64,000 bases of DNA from NCBI RefSeq assembly GCF_001544135.1, contig NZ_BCPV01000012.1, positions 1-64,000 of the forward strand, read 5' to 3'. Position 1 is the first letter of the stretch; every line of letters begins with the position of its first letter. Source of the stretch: Geobacillus zalihae NBRC 101842. GTDB taxonomy: Bacteria > Bacillota > Bacilli > Bacillales > Anoxybacillaceae. Both the position numbers and the translations under genes were made by a program. The notes below the pieces were generated by a model. The model was not told the origin of the DNA. It was given only the letters and a program-made list of their open reading frames with translations, and made no database searches. Below are positions 32,266 through 42,284 of this stretch, piece after piece.

Positions 32266-33410
32266 GCCTCTTTCCCCTTTCCCTGCATGGTCGCTTTCTT
32301 TTGATGATCGATGAGCGCTACGGAAATCGTCACATTGCCGGACTTCTTTTTCACCAGCGCCAGCCGATCGGCCCCGCTGTACAATTTCGCCGCCGGCTCG
32401 CTCACCCCATACGCGCCGGTGTAGCGGTACACCGTTTCCGACGGCGCTTCGATCGGCACCGTGTTCAGCTCTTCTGGCGTATACGCAACCAATTCCCATC
32501 TATATTTGTTGACTACCTCCAAAAGTCCTTGTTCATCCTTTTTCAAATCAATGGTGCACACCGCTTTGACGCTTTTCATCGAAAAGCGCAGCTCATTGAG
32601 CGTCTCATGGATGACCGCTTCGATTTCGTCAGCCGATGTGCCGCGGTTGCAGCCGATGCCAAGCGCGATTACTTTCGGGCGATACAAAACGCCGTTTTGC
32701 AAAATGGCCTCTTCTTCCGGTGCAAGCAGGCGATGAGTGACCACAAGCGCGGCCGCCGGGCGGGCAGCGAGCGCTTCCGCGATTGAGCCGTACACGGTGA
32801 TGTTTTTCGGCAGCGTCCGGCCCTCCGGCCACCAATCGGGTTCCCCCGACTCTTGCACGATCGCCACCGGCTCTTCATTCACGACCGCGGCGCTCACCGG
32901 TGTCAGCTTGTCGGCCGATTCCCATTCCCAGCCGAACTGGCGACCGAACAGATCGACGGCGATTGTCTGCTGCACGTCGGAAGCGGTCGTAATGACCGGG
33001 CGGGCGCCCAATATGGCGGCCACACGCCGCGTCAGTTCGTTCGCTCCGCCCAAATGGCCGGAAAGAACACTGATCACATGTTCAGCCTTATCATCGATCA
33101 CCACGACCGCAGGATCGGTCTTTTTGTCTTTTAACAGCGGAGCGATCATCCGCACGACAGCGCCGAGCGAAATGATGCAAATGAGTCCGTCATAGCGGGC
33201 GAACAACTCCGGCAACAAGGCCCTGACGTTGCCGGAAAACAAGCGGATCCCGTGCTTGGCTTCATCGCCGCGGGCGAATTTCTCCGTATAATACACGTCC
33301 GCTCCAACTAGAGCGCCGCCGAGCCGGCGGGCGATCTCGACCCCGTGTTTCGTAATGGCCACGACCGCATAGACGCCGTTCCTTTCGTTGTTTATGGCAA
33401 CAGCCCCCAC
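32211..33410 (-). CDS. cbiG: Cobalt-precorrin-5A hydrolase
   Basis: This 399-residue protein opens the C20 lactone of cobalt-precorrin-5A and releases acetaldehyde. The N-terminal domain (VYAVVAITKHGVEIARRL, GAVVRMIAPLLKDKKTDPAVVVID, VISVLSGHLGGANELTRR) and C-terminal domain (VIALGIGCNRGTSADEIEA) are both present. GTG 33410 is six bases after GGGGGAGG and two bases after the cbiF stop. The last residues (QGKGKEACDGLSSPHREAAP) look like an extension into cbiA. Confidence 0.94.
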   Translation of the reverse strand: MGAVAINNERNGVYAVVAITKHGVEIARRLGGALVGADVYYTEKFARGDEAKHGIRLFSGNVRALLPELFARYDGLICIISLGAVVRMIAPLLKDKKTDPAVVVIDDKAEHVISVLSGHLGGANELTRRVAAILGARPVITTASDVQQTIAVDLFGRQFGWEWESADKLTPVSAAVVNEEPVAIVQESGEPDWWPEGRTLPKNITVYGSIAEALAARPAAALVVTHRLLAPEEEAILQNGVLYRPKVIALGIGCNRGTSADEIEAVIHETLNELRFSMKSVKAVCTIDLKKDEQGLLEVVNKYRWELVAYTPEELNTVPIEAPSETVYRYTGAYGVSEPAAKLYSGADRLALVKKKSGNVTISVALIDHQKKATMQGKGKEACDGLSSPHREAAPAKRP

Positions 33411-33411
33411 C

Positions 33412-34185
33412 TTACGCCTCCCCCTTTCGATATCCGTGCGTAAACGTCCGGTCATACAGCTTCGACCGATAGCCTTGTCCATGAATATGCGGATCGAGCG
33501 CCCAGCCGGCTAAGATGATGGCGTGCTTCGTCACGCCATAGCGCCGCATATCGTCAGCCATTGTGGCAACGGTGGAGCGAATCACCACTTCATCCGGCCA
33601 TGTCGCCTTATAGACGACCGCGACAGGCGTATCACCGCTCCAGCCCGCGTCAAGGAGCGCCGCGCTTACTTTTTTGGCGAGCGTCGCGCTTAAAAAGAGG
33701 ACAAGGGTGCAATGATGCTGGGCGAGCTCCTGCAATTTCTCACGCGGCGGCACCGGCGTCCGCCCCTCGGCGCGGGTGAAAATGACCGTCTGCGTCAATT
33801 CCGGGACGGTGAGCTCCGCCTGCACCGCGGCCGCGGCCGCAAACGCCGAACTGACGCCGGGAACGATTTCGACTTCAATTCCTTCTCCTTTCAATAAGGC
33901 GATTTGCTCGAGCGTCGCCCCGTAAATCGATGGATCACCCGTATGCACGCGGACGACGAGCCGGCCTTGCCTCACCTTGTCGGCCATCATCGCCACCATT
34001 TGTTCCAAATGCATGCCGGCTGTATGAAACACCTCTGCCTCCGGCTTCCGGTAACGCTCAATCAGTTCCTCGCTCACTAACGAGTCGGTGTAAAAAATGG
34101 CGTCCGCCGCGGCCAACAGCTCCGCTCCTCGAACGGTGATCAAATCCGGCGCTCCCGGCCCTGCTCCGATGATATACAGCTTCAC
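33412..34185 (-). CDS. cbiF: Cobalt-precorrin-4 C11-methyltransferase
   Basis: This 257-residue SAM-dependent corrin-ring methyltransferase has the N-terminal loop IIGAGPGAPDLITVRG, the HTGDPSIYGATLEQ segment and VPGVSSAFAAAAAVQAELTVPE, typical of CbiF/CobM. The GTG at 34185 overlaps the cbiL stop as GTGA, with GGTGGTG upstream. Confidence 0.95.
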   Translation of the reverse strand: MKLYIIGAGPGAPDLITVRGAELLAAADAIFYTDSLVSEELIERYRKPEAEVFHTAGMHLEQMVAMMADKVRQGRLVVRVHTGDPSIYGATLEQIALLKGEGIEVEIVPGVSSAFAAAAAVQAELTVPELTQTVIFTRAEGRTPVPPREKLQELAQHHCTLVLFLSATLAKKVSAALLDAGWSGDTPVAVVYKATWPDEVVIRSTVATMADDMRRYGVTKHAIILAGWALDPHIHGQGYRSKLYDRTFTHGYRKGEA

Positions 34186-34883
34186 TTTCTCACCACCAGC
34201 AATGTCAAATATTCGAGTTCTGCCCCTTCGAGCCGCTCAACGTCCCAAATGACTTCTTCCCTTGACGTCGCTTTCGTCACCACTGCCGCCCGATGAAGCA
34301 AATCGAGCTCGCGCAGGAGGCGGATCATCAAGTCGATCACTTTTGCTACTTTAAAAAAGATGACACAATCATGTGCAAGAATCGCGGCTTTCATCGCTTC
34401 ATAGTCGTCACGCGCCGGCACGATCGCCACTTGCTCATCGCCGTCCGCAAGCGGCAGGCGAAGCCGGGCGGCGGCGGCGTTCGCCGAGCTGACGCCGGGG
34501 ACGACTTCGATCGGCGCGTCTGGATAGCGTCGCTCCATCACATGCATCAAATGGATGAACGTGCTGTACAACAGCGGATCGCCTTCGGTGACAAACGCCA
34601 CATCGCGCCCAGCCGACAGTTCCGCCCAAATGGCGTCGGCTGCTTCGTTCCATTTTGGTTCAAGCACGTCCACGTCTTTTGTCATCGGAAAATGAAGCCC
34701 AAGCCGGCGTTTTTCCTCCGGCGCAAAATACGCGTCGATAATTTGTTCGGCATAGCTTTTGCTTTGCCGCCCTTTTTTTGGATAGGCGATCACCTCCGCC
34801 TCTTTTAGGCGGCGGTACGCCTTGACAGTCATCAGCTCCGGATCGCCTGGGCCCACGCCGATGCCATATAATGTTCCCGTCAT
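34182..34883 (-). CDS. cbiL: Cobalt-precorrin-2 C20-methyltransferase
   Basis: This 233-residue methyltransferase starts [22 protein letters not shown] and contains [17 protein letters not shown] and [21 protein letters not shown], characteristic of CbiL/CobI. It methylates C20 after cobalt insertion. ATG 34883 overlaps the cbiET stop as ATGA. Confidence 0.95.
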   Translation of the reverse strand: MTGTLYGIGVGPGDPELMTVKAYRRLKEAEVIAYPKKGRQSKSYAEQIIDAYFAPEEKRRLGLHFPMTKDVDVLEPKWNEAADAIWAELSAGRDVAFVTEGDPLLYSTFIHLMHVMERRYPDAPIEVVPGVSSANAAAARLRLPLADGDEQVAIVPARDDYEAMKAAILAHDCVIFFKVAKVIDLMIRLLRELDLLHRAAVVTKATSREEVIWDVERLEGAELEYLTLLVVRK

Positions 34884-36085
34884 TTCTCTCCCTCCCGCTT
34901 CGCGGCTATGATGTACACCGGATTGAGCGCCTCAAAGCGCGTCAACTCTAAAATGGGCTTGCTTCGCGACACTTGCGCGAGCGTGATGTCAACATGAAAA
35001 CCACGGCTGCGCAACTCCCGAGCCGCCTCAGCAAGCGTCTCAACCGTTGCCGCGTTGATGACGATGCGCCCGTTTCGTTTCAAGCGGCGGCAGCACACAT
35101 CCAGCAATGGCGCCATCGCCCCTGACGTGCCACCGATAAAGATGGCGTCCGGGTCGGCAAATTCGTCGAGCCGATCGGGCGCCCTGCCGTGCACAAGCGT
35201 GATGTCAACGCGGAATTTGCGCAAGTTTTGCCGGCAGATCTCAAGGTCGTATTCATTTTTTTCAATCGCAAACACCGCCCCGTCGCGGGCGATTTTCGCC
35301 GCTTCAATCGCCACCGAACCGGTGCACGTTCCAATATCCCAGACGACGCTGTCCGGGCGCAAGCGCAAAGCGCTTAGACTTAAAACTCGGATTTCTTTTT
35401 TCGTAATCAATCCTTTGTCCGGCTTGCGCTGAAAAAACTCGTCATCCTCAATGCCGAGCGGCCAAACCGGGCTTGGCGCTGTCTGCCGCAAAATGACTAT
35501 ATTTAATGGAAGAAACTCGGTTTCTGCCATTTCTTCTAGCTTGAAAAACCGGCATCGCTCATTCGGCCCGCCGAGCTCCTCGCCGACAAACGCCTCATAT
35601 TCCGTCATGCCGTACTCGAGCAAATAGCGGGCGATGGCGGCCGGCGAGTTCGTCTCATCGGTTAAGATGGCGACTTTGCGCCGCCCGTCGACCCGCTGAG
35701 CCAAACCGGTGAGCGGCCGGCCATGGACGCTGACAAACGCCGCGTCTTGCCAAGACTCGCCCATTTTCGCAAACGCCCATTGCACTGAGCTGACGGCCGG
35801 ATACACGTCGATCGGCAATTTGCCGGCCAAATAGCTGCCGATGCCGTAAAAGAGCGGATCGCCGGAAGCAAGCACGACCGTGTTGCGCGTCTCATGGCGG
35901 AGCCGCTCCACCAGCTCCGCCAGTCCGCGGCGGATGATGATCGTTTCTCCTTTGTATTCAGGAAACATCGCCAGCTGCCGTTCGCCGCCGACAAGCAGCT
36001 CGCTTTCATCAATCCAGCGTCGATACAGCTCAGGAAGACTTGCTTGCCCATCAGCACCCACACCGATCAACTTCATCGTCCCCAT
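34880..36085 (-). CDS. cbiET: Cobalt-precorrin-7 C5 / -6B C15 methyltransferase-decarboxylase (CbiE-CbiT fusion)
   Basis: This 401-residue fusion has two parts. The CbiE half (residues about 1-205: [31 protein letters not shown]) methylates C5. The CbiT half (about 215-401: [34 protein letters not shown]) methylates C15 and decarboxylates the C12 acetate. It is equivalent to CobL. The ATG at 36085 lies seven bases after GGCGGTG and overlaps cbiD by 35 bases. Confidence 0.95.
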   Translation of the reverse strand: MGTMKLIGVGADGQASLPELYRRWIDESELLVGGERQLAMFPEYKGETIIIRRGLAELVERLRHETRNTVVLASGDPLFYGIGSYLAGKLPIDVYPAVSSVQWAFAKMGESWQDAAFVSVHGRPLTGLAQRVDGRRKVAILTDETNSPAAIARYLLEYGMTEYEAFVGEELGGPNERCRFFKLEEMAETEFLPLNIVILRQTAPSPVWPLGIEDDEFFQRKPDKGLITKKEIRVLSLSALRLRPDSVVWDIGTCTGSVAIEAAKIARDGAVFAIEKNEYDLEICRQNLRKFRVDITLVHGRAPDRLDEFADPDAIFIGGTSGAMAPLLDVCCRRLKRNGRIVINAATVETLAEAARELRSRGFHVDITLAQVSRSKPILELTRFEALNPVYIIAAKREGEK

Positions 36086-37169
36086 CGGTCTGCACCGCCT
36101 TTCCTAATTGTTGTCCGTTCATTGTGTAAATGGACGTCGCCACCGTCAGACCGCCTCCCACTTCGTGAAGCGCCGCCTGGCAGCACGCTTCGCACAAAAG
36201 CTCGAAAAACTTCATGCAACCGGCCTCTTGCATCATGTCGCCGACTTGCGCCGCCGTATTCGCGCCGCGCACCGCAGCCACCAGTTCTGGGCCAGCACCT
36301 GCCTGCTCGGCGATGGCAGCCAAAAAGCCAAAGTCGACCGGGGCGCTTTTCGAGTGCACCATCATCACTCCTTGAGCGACTTTCGAAAATTTCCCCATCA
36401 TCCCGACCATCGACACCATCTTGATGCCAAGCCGTTTGCATTGTTTCAGCGTAAAGCCGACAAAATCGCCCATTTCGATAAACGCTTCTTCCGGCAAATG
36501 CGGATATTCTTGCATGGCGTATTTCTCGCTCCGCCCCCCGGTTGTGATGACAACATGGCGGCAGCCGTTCGCTTTCGCCACTTGAAGCGCCTGCACGATG
36601 CTCGCCCGGTAGGCGGCGGTGGAGAACGGAACGACGATGCCGCGCGTCCCCAAAATCGAAATGCCGCCAATGATGCCTAGTCTCGGGTTCAACGTTTTTT
36701 TGGCGATTTCCTCGCCGCCGGGCACAGAAATGACGACCTTCACCCCGCGATGTAGACCGTATTGCGCCAGCACTTCATTGACGGCTTCGCGGATCATTTG
36801 CCGCGGCACTGGATTGATCGCCGCTTCCCCGACCGGCACCGGCAAGCCGGGTTTGGTGACGCGTCCGACCCCTTCACCGCCGTCGATATGAACGCCCGGC
36901 GACGAGGCCCACGAGACAGTGGAAACGATGAGCGCGCCGTGCGTCGCATCTGGGTCATCGCCGCCATCCTTCACGACCGAGGCCGTCGCCGTTTCGCCAT
37001 CGAACGAACAAGAGGCGAGCGAAAAGGTCACCACCCGCCCGATCGGAATCCGAATCGTCGCCTCCGCCTGCACTTGGCCAGTGATGAGCGCCGTGAGCGC
37101 GGCTTTCGTTGCCGCTGTCGCGCACGATCCGGTCGTATACCCTTCACGCAGCGTTTTTTTCGTTTCCAT
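36051..37169 (-). CDS. cbiD: Cobalt-precorrin-5B C1-methyltransferase
   Basis: This 372-residue protein begins with the signature [36 protein letters not shown] and [26 protein letters not shown] are also hallmarks of CbiD, which has no counterpart fold among the other ring methyltransferases. It starts six bases after the cbiC stop, with only a weak ribosome site, so coupling is likely. Confidence 0.96.
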   Translation of the reverse strand: METKKTLREGYTTGSCATAATKAALTALITGQVQAEATIRIPIGRVVTFSLASCSFDGETATASVVKDGGDDPDATHGALIVSTVSWASSPGVHIDGGEGVGRVTKPGLPVPVGEAAINPVPRQMIREAVNEVLAQYGLHRGVKVVISVPGGEEIAKKTLNPRLGIIGGISILGTRGIVVPFSTAAYRASIVQALQVAKANGCRHVVITTGGRSEKYAMQEYPHLPEEAFIEMGDFVGFTLKQCKRLGIKMVSMVGMMGKFSKVAQGVMMVHSKSAPVDFGFLAAIAEQAGAGPELVAAVRGANTAAQVGDMMQEAGCMKFFELLCEACCQAALHEVGGGLTVATSIYTMNGQQLGKAVQTDGDDEVDRCGC

Positions 37170-37175
37170 CGTTCG

Positions 37176-37823
37176 TCACGCTCGCTCGGCGAGCAGCGAT
37201 AAAGCATTCAAGGCAGCGACGGTCACGGTGCTTCCTCCTTTGCGGCCGCGGTTGGTGATGAACGGCACATCGAGCTTCGCCAATTCTTCTTTCGATTCCG
37301 CCGCCGAGACGAATCCGACCGGCAAGCCGATCACCAATCCCGGCCGCGCCTCTCCTTCTTTGATGAGGCGAATGAGCTCCAATAACGCTGTCGGAGCGTT
37401 GCCGATGGCAAAAATGCCGCCTTCCGCTTCTTTCACCGCTTTGCGCATCGCCACAATCGCCCTCGTCGTATTCAACCGTTTCGCTTCCGCGATCACGTCT
37501 TCATCAGAAATATAGACGCGCACCGCGCTGCCGAACTTCGCAAGCCGCGCTTGATTGACGCCGGCTTGCACCATTTGCACATCGGCGACGACGAGCTTGC
37601 CGCTGCGAATGGCATCAATGCCTGAGCGGATCGCATCCGGGTGGAAAATGAGGCTTTTGCCCAGCTCAAAATCAGCCGATGCATGGATGACGCGCTGAAC
37701 GATTCGGTATTGTTCTTCTGTAAATGAATGCTCGCCGATCTCTTCATCAATGATTTGAAAGCTGCGCGCTTCAATTTGTTCCGGCTGCACCGTCGCCGGA
37801 CGAAATGTTGTATGGAAGTCCAT
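37176..37823 (-). CDS. cbiC: Cobalt-precorrin-8 methylmutase
   Basis: The 215-residue CbiC/CobH moves a methyl group from C11 to C12. Motifs are QIIDEEIGEHSFTEEQYRIVQRVIHAS (with the catalytic His), ADVQMVQAGVNQARL, FAIGNAPTALLELIRL and GLPVGFVSAAESKEEL. GAAAGGAGAGAATTGTC precedes the ATG. A 160-base gap separates it from cbiJ. Confidence 0.96.
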   Translation of the reverse strand: MDFHTTFRPATVQPEQIEARSFQIIDEEIGEHSFTEEQYRIVQRVIHASADFELGKSLIFHPDAIRSGIDAIRSGKLVVADVQMVQAGVNQARLAKFGSAVRVYISDEDVIAEAKRLNTTRAIVAMRKAVKEAEGGIFAIGNAPTALLELIRLIKEGEARPGLVIGLPVGFVSAAESKEELAKLDVPFITNRGRKGGSTVTVAALNALSLLAERA

Positions 37824-37983
37824 GACAATTCTCTCCTTTCTTCATGATCGCTTGCATGAGCGGCCGCTAGAAGCCCATTCCTTCCATCCGTGCGCTTCGC
37901 TTCCCGCATGAAGGCAACAAGCTCAGACGCATGGGACGCCATTGGCGCGAAAAACGTTTTGCTGTTTTTTCTGAAAACACGTT

Positions 37984-38760
37984 TTACACGGTTGGAAGCG
38001 GCGCATGTTGCTTCAACGCATCGAGCACGCCGGCAAAATCGTGATGCACGATGCCGTATGACAACCGTGGGCGGCGGATGACGATGACCTCGATGCCGAG
38101 CTCCTCGGCGGCAGCGATTTTCTCATCGACAAACCCGACTTTGCCGCTTTCTTTCGTGACGACGACCGTGACGCCGAAATGGCGGTACAGCGCCCGATCG
38201 AGCTCTTTCGTAAACGGCCCTTGCATCATGACGATCTGCTCTTGGGAAAACCCAAGACGCTCGCATTTGTCCAAATTGTCTTTTCTCGGGAGCATCCGTG
38301 CAATCACCTTGACGTCCGGGCGCCCGATGAGCCTCGCGGCGAAAATGTCGAGCGTTTTGCTGCCGGTCGTCAGCATCACGACGCCGCCTTTTTCCGCCGC
38401 CAGCTCGGCGGCTTCTTCATAGCTATCGACAAACGTCACCTTCTCGGATGAAAGCGAAGACGCCTGCCGCTCATAGCGGATGTACGGCAATTCGGCAGCG
38501 GCCGACGCTTGCATGGCGTTTTTCGACGCCTCCTCCGCAAATGGATGGCTCGCATCGACAATCGCTTTGGCTCCCTCGGCTTTGGCCAGCTCGGCAAGCT
38601 GGGACGCATCCAAGCGGCCGACGTAGGCGCGAATGCCGGATGACCGAAGCTGTTCGGCCGCGTGATCGGTGACGACCGTCGCCGTGACCGAATAGCCAGC
38701 TTGTTGGATCATCACCGCCAATTCGCGGGCATCGCTCGTCCCTGCCAACATCAAAATCAT
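37984..38760 (-). CDS. cbiJ: Cobalt-precorrin-6A reductase
   Basis: This 258-residue reductase starts MILMLAGTSDARELAVMIQQ, and ASHPFAEEASKNAMQA, IRYERQ and TTGSKTLDIFAA are typical of the CbiJ/CobK family that reduces the C18-C19 double bond with a pyridine nucleotide. Start 38760 follows AAGGAGGAG, 22 bases after the cbiX stop. Confidence 0.95.
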   Translation of the reverse strand: MILMLAGTSDARELAVMIQQAGYSVTATVVTDHAAEQLRSSGIRAYVGRLDASQLAELAKAEGAKAIVDASHPFAEEASKNAMQASAAAELPYIRYERQASSLSSEKVTFVDSYEEAAELAAEKGGVVMLTTGSKTLDIFAARLIGRPDVKVIARMLPRKDNLDKCERLGFSQEQIVMMQGPFTKELDRALYRHFGVTVVVTKESGKVGFVDEKIAAAEELGIEVIVIRRPRLSYGIVHHDFAGVLDALKQHAPLPTV

Positions 38761-38782
38761 CAGCGCTCCTCCTTTTTGTTTT

Positions 38783-39607
38783 TTAGTGATGATGGTGATG
38801 ATGATGGTGAGAAACGTGCAGCCGGTATTGACAGACATCGCAGTTCATCGCCACCGTTTGATCGAGCACTTCTTGCAGGCGGTCAAGCACGATATCGATC
38901 AGTTTCGGATGAAAGCCGACATAATCGGCCAGCGCAAATGAGACGTGCGGGTGATCGAGGCGGTATTGCGCCACTTGCCGTTCAAGCCGCTTGATGAGCA
39001 CACCGGTGAACAAAAAATACGGCAAAACGACGATCCGCTTCGCCCCAAGCATGAGACAGCGGCGGACGGCGTCATCAAGCGACGGCGTCGTCACCCCCAT
39101 AAACGCCGGCTCGATGAGCGCATAGCCCGTTTGTTCCCAAAACAAGCGGGCGATTTTATACAAGTCGCTGTTCGCGTCCGGGTCGCTCCCGCCGCGGCCA
39201 AGCAAAATGACCGCTGTTCCGTCATCAGGCTGCTCCGGCCGCTCGCCGATTTCTTGCAGACGCTCGCGCAAAATCGCGAACGTCTGCTCATGAACGCCGA
39301 TCGGCCGTCCATATCGAAACATGATGTGCGGATAGCGCGCTTTCGCCTCATCGATTTCCGCCGGGATGTGCAGCTTCGAATGCCCAGCCGGCAATAAAAT
39401 GAGCGGAATGACCGCCACTTCCGCCGCTCCGGCCTCAACGCACCGCGCGATTCCTTCGCTGATCGACGGACGGCCAAACTCTAGAAAACTCGTTTCAACA
39501 TGGAAAGAAGCAGAAAGACGCGGCCGCAGGCGGTCGACAAACTGCTGTACTTGCTCATTTCCTTCCGGGTCGCGGCTTCCATGGCCGACAAACAAAATGG
39601 CTCTCAT
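38783..39607 (-). CDS. cbiX: Sirohydrochlorin cobaltochelatase with poly-His tail
   Basis: This 274-residue class II chelatase (CbiX-long) inserts cobalt into sirohydrochlorin. There are two half-domains: LFVGHGSRDPEGNEQV with the metal-binding His, and VILLGRGGSDPDANSDLYK, plus LPAGHSKLHIPAEI. Near the C-terminus lies an MXCXXC motif (MNCDVC), the iron-sulfur site described for B. megaterium CbiX, and the protein ends in eight histidines, probably for metal handling. Start 39607 follows GAGGAGAG. Confidence 0.96.
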   Translation of the reverse strand: MRAILFVGHGSRDPEGNEQVQQFVDRLRPRLSASFHVETSFLEFGRPSISEGIARCVEAGAAEVAVIPLILLPAGHSKLHIPAEIDEAKARYPHIMFRYGRPIGVHEQTFAILRERLQEIGERPEQPDDGTAVILLGRGGSDPDANSDLYKIARLFWEQTGYALIEPAFMGVTTPSLDDAVRRCLMLGAKRIVVLPYFLFTGVLIKRLERQVAQYRLDHPHVSFALADYVGFHPKLIDIVLDRLQEVLDQTVAMNCDVCQYRLHVSHHHHHHHH

Positions 39608-39644
39608 ATTCGCTCTCCTCTCTTTTATATCACTCCATCCGAGG

Positions 39645-41426
39645 TTACTCACCGCATGCCGGCGTTTCGATCTTCGCCGCCGTCTTGGCCTCCTCGTACG
39701 AAAAGCGGCCGATTTGTTTCACGCGGGCAAAAAACTTATGAAATCGTTCGTTCGGATGAGCATGTTCTTTGTACTGTTCAATGATGTCCGCCACAATGGC
39801 CACCATCTCTTCCGGCGGGATGCCTTCCGCAACGAGCTGGCCAGGATGGGCGTTGCGGCCGACCGTTTTCCCGCCTAAAAACAAGTCAAATTTCCCTTTC
39901 CGGTACACAAGCCCGATGTCTTCGCGCACCGCGCCGTAGCATGCCATCCCGCAGCCGTTGATGCCAAGCTTCAACTCTTTCGGCAGCGCCATGCCCCCAA
40001 ATCGCCGCGCCAATTCCTCGGCATATGGAATCGCGTCTTTTTTCTCTCCATCGCAAAAGTCGCATGCCTTCACCGTCAGCACATCACCAACCGGCATCAC
40101 CATCAGTCCGACAGCAGCGAGCCGATCGACAAGCCCTTTTGGATCCTCTGTCACCCGCTCGATTTTGATATAATGATCCGGCGTGTACGTCATTTTCCCG
40201 TCCGGTCCGACCGCTTCGGCAAGCGCGATGAGCTGCTCCGGAGTAAACTGCTTGTTGGCCACCCCTGGGCTCACTGCCGCTTCGAACAGCACGGCGGACG
40301 CCTTCTTTGTCGTTCTTCTTTCCAATGCTGCAAGCGCGTCCTCCGCTGTTTCTCTCACCCGATGCAACAGAGCGGATGACGGCCGGTTTTCCGTTTGGAC
40401 GAATGGCTCCTCCGGCAGCGGAAAAGCGGAAGCTGCCGGCGCCAATCCAGCTTCCTTCTCGGCCGCGTCCACAGCTGGCGGCAAAACCGCTACGGCGGCA
40501 AAACCGCGGTCTTTCTCGTCCCCGAAAGCGGAGGCAGCCGCGACAAACGGCCGAAACGCTTCTCCGTTTTCTTCGTCCGGCTCTCTCAGCGGCTTCGTCT
40601 GGTCGAGCGCCCATGGCTCTGCCTCTTTGCGCAGCCGTTCATGCGGTTTGAGCGGCTGGACGGCGGCTGCTAGTTGATACTTGCGCTGGTAGCCGCGCGG
40701 CGTGATCATGAGCCCATCGTAAACAAAAGTCGTCGAGTTGCCGATAATGACCGTCGTCAACATGCCGATCTCATGGTCCAGCATATGCGCCAAGTCGGTG
40801 AGAACGATATGCTGACGCTCGCGATACGCGCTTTTTACCAGACCGACCGGGGTCTCCGGAGACCGGTGGCGAAGCAGGATGCGCTGCGCCTCCACAATCT
40901 GCCGAGTGCGCCGCCCGCTTTTCGGATTGTACAACGCAATGACAAAATCGGCCGCCGCCGCGGCGTCAATCCGCTTTTCAATCAGCTCCCACGGCGTCAA
41001 ATGATCGCTCAAACTGATCGTACAGGCATCGTGCATAATCGGGGCGCCAAGCAGCGCCGCGCACGAATGAATCGCGGAAATGCCGGGGATGACTTCGACT
41101 TCAATCGGACTCGCTTTCGTCCACCCTTTTTCGATCAACACTTCATACACGAGCCCCGCCATGCCGTACAACCCGGCGTCGCCGCTGGAGATGACGGCAA
41201 CCGTTTTGCCGCGCTCGGCCCACTTCACCGCCGCTTGGGCGCGGCTCACTTCTTCGGTCATGCCCGTGCTAATGATCTCTTTTCCAGCAATGAGATCGCG
41301 CACAAGTTCGATGTACGTTTTGTAGCCGATGATGACGTCGCTTTCTTCAATCGCTTCCCGAGCCCGTTTCGTCATATGGTCGACGCTTCCCGGGCCGAAG
41401 CCGACAATGAGCAATTTGCCGCTCAT
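39645..41426 (-). CDS. cbiH60: CbiH60: cobalt-factor III C17-methyltransferase fused to a sulfite-reductase-like domain
   Basis: This 593-residue fusion has three parts. Residues about 1-240 are CbiH (VGFGPGSVDHMTKRA, SSGDAGLYGMAGLVYE, IPGISAIHSCAALLGAP, SLSDHLTPW), which contracts the ring and methylates C17. Residues about 245-350 are a Pro/Ala/Glu-rich linker. The C-terminal part resembles nitrite/sulfite reductase halves, with CDFC and GINGCGMACYG for a 4Fe-4S cluster. This matches B. megaterium CbiH60. Two ATGs (41429, 41426) follow AGGAGG; the second is better spaced. Confidence 0.95.
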   Translation of the reverse strand: MSGKLLIVGFGPGSVDHMTKRAREAIEESDVIIGYKTYIELVRDLIAGKEIISTGMTEEVSRAQAAVKWAERGKTVAVISSGDAGLYGMAGLVYEVLIEKGWTKASPIEVEVIPGISAIHSCAALLGAPIMHDACTISLSDHLTPWELIEKRIDAAAAADFVIALYNPKSGRRTRQIVEAQRILLRHRSPETPVGLVKSAYRERQHIVLTDLAHMLDHEIGMLTTVIIGNSTTFVYDGLMITPRGYQRKYQLAAAVQPLKPHERLRKEAEPWALDQTKPLREPDEENGEAFRPFVAAASAFGDEKDRGFAAVAVLPPAVDAAEKEAGLAPAASAFPLPEEPFVQTENRPSSALLHRVRETAEDALAALERRTTKKASAVLFEAAVSPGVANKQFTPEQLIALAEAVGPDGKMTYTPDHYIKIERVTEDPKGLVDRLAAVGLMVMPVGDVLTVKACDFCDGEKKDAIPYAEELARRFGGMALPKELKLGINGCGMACYGAVREDIGLVYRKGKFDLFLGGKTVGRNAHPGQLVAEGIPPEEMVAIVADIIEQYKEHAHPNERFHKFFARVKQIGRFSYEEAKTAAKIETPACGE

Positions 41427-41490
41427 CATGATCCCTCCTTTTGCCGACTAGCACCCATTTTTCACACTCCATTCGCCGCTCATGTCCCTT

Positions 41491-42279
41491 TCACGGCGCA
41501 ACACATCGGGGGACGATCTTTTCCTCTGGCCGCCATGCTTGCCAAAGCCGCACGAACAGCGGAACATCCAAGCGAATGTCCAACAGCCGCTGGCGGTCGG
41601 CGAATACGTCTTCGGGCGCCCCTTGCATCACGATCCGTCCTTCGTGCATGACCGCGACGACATCCGCCCACTGCCAGACGAAATCCATGTCATGGGTGGC
41701 GATCAACACAGTCGTCCCCGCCTGGTGAATGGCGTCAATTTGTTTGAGAAACTGCTTTGTCTGATGCTGATCCAAATAGGCGGTCGGTTCGTCCAATACG
41801 AGCAAGTCCGGTTTGGCCGCCATCGCACAGCAGAGCGTCAGCCATTTTTTCTGTCCGAGACTGAATTGATGGGTCGGGCGGTCCAGCCAAGATTGAAGAT
41901 GGTATTCCGCCGTAATCGCGGCAAGCGCCTCCCCCATTTTTTCTCGATCGATTCCGGCATGGACTAAGCTGATCGCCAATTCATCACGCACGAGCGGGGC
42001 GAGGATTTGATGCTCCGGGTTTTGAAAGACGATGCCGACTTCACGCCGCCATTGCGCCCAATCGGCGCCGCGTTCATACATGTTGCGCCCTTTCCAATAC
42101 ACCGCTCCTTCCTGCGCCCGCAGCAGCCCGTTCAAATGAAGAAACAACGTCGTTTTGCCGCAGCCGTTTGGCCCGATCAAGGCGCATTTTTTTCGCTCTG
42201 GAATTTCCCAATCAATCCCATTCAGCACATACCGTTCTGCTTGATAAGCGTATTTCACTCGTTCCATCCGCAGCAGCAA
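41491..42279 (-). CDS. cbiO: Cobalt ECF transporter ATPase
   Basis: This 262-residue ABC ATPase has Walker A GPNGCGKTTLF, the Q-loop in FQNPEHQ, an altered signature FSLGQKK, Walker B LLVLDEPTAYLD and H-loop ATHDMDFV. The likely start is TTG 42279 with AAAGGGTG six bases upstream, just after the cbiQ stop. In-frame ATGs at 42306 and 42267 are alternatives. It powers cobalt uptake with CbiQ, CbiN and CbiM. Confidence 0.93.
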   Translation of the reverse strand: MLLRMERVKYAYQAERYVLNGIDWEIPERKKCALIGPNGCGKTTLFLHLNGLLRAQEGAVYWKGRNMYERGADWAQWRREVGIVFQNPEHQILAPLVRDELAISLVHAGIDREKMGEALAAITAEYHLQSWLDRPTHQFSLGQKKWLTLCCAMAAKPDLLVLDEPTAYLDQHQTKQFLKQIDAIHQAGTTVLIATHDMDFVWQWADVVAVMHEGRIVMQGAPEDVFADRQRLLDIRLDVPLFVRLWQAWRPEEKIVPRCVAP

Positions 42280-42284
42280 CGTTT

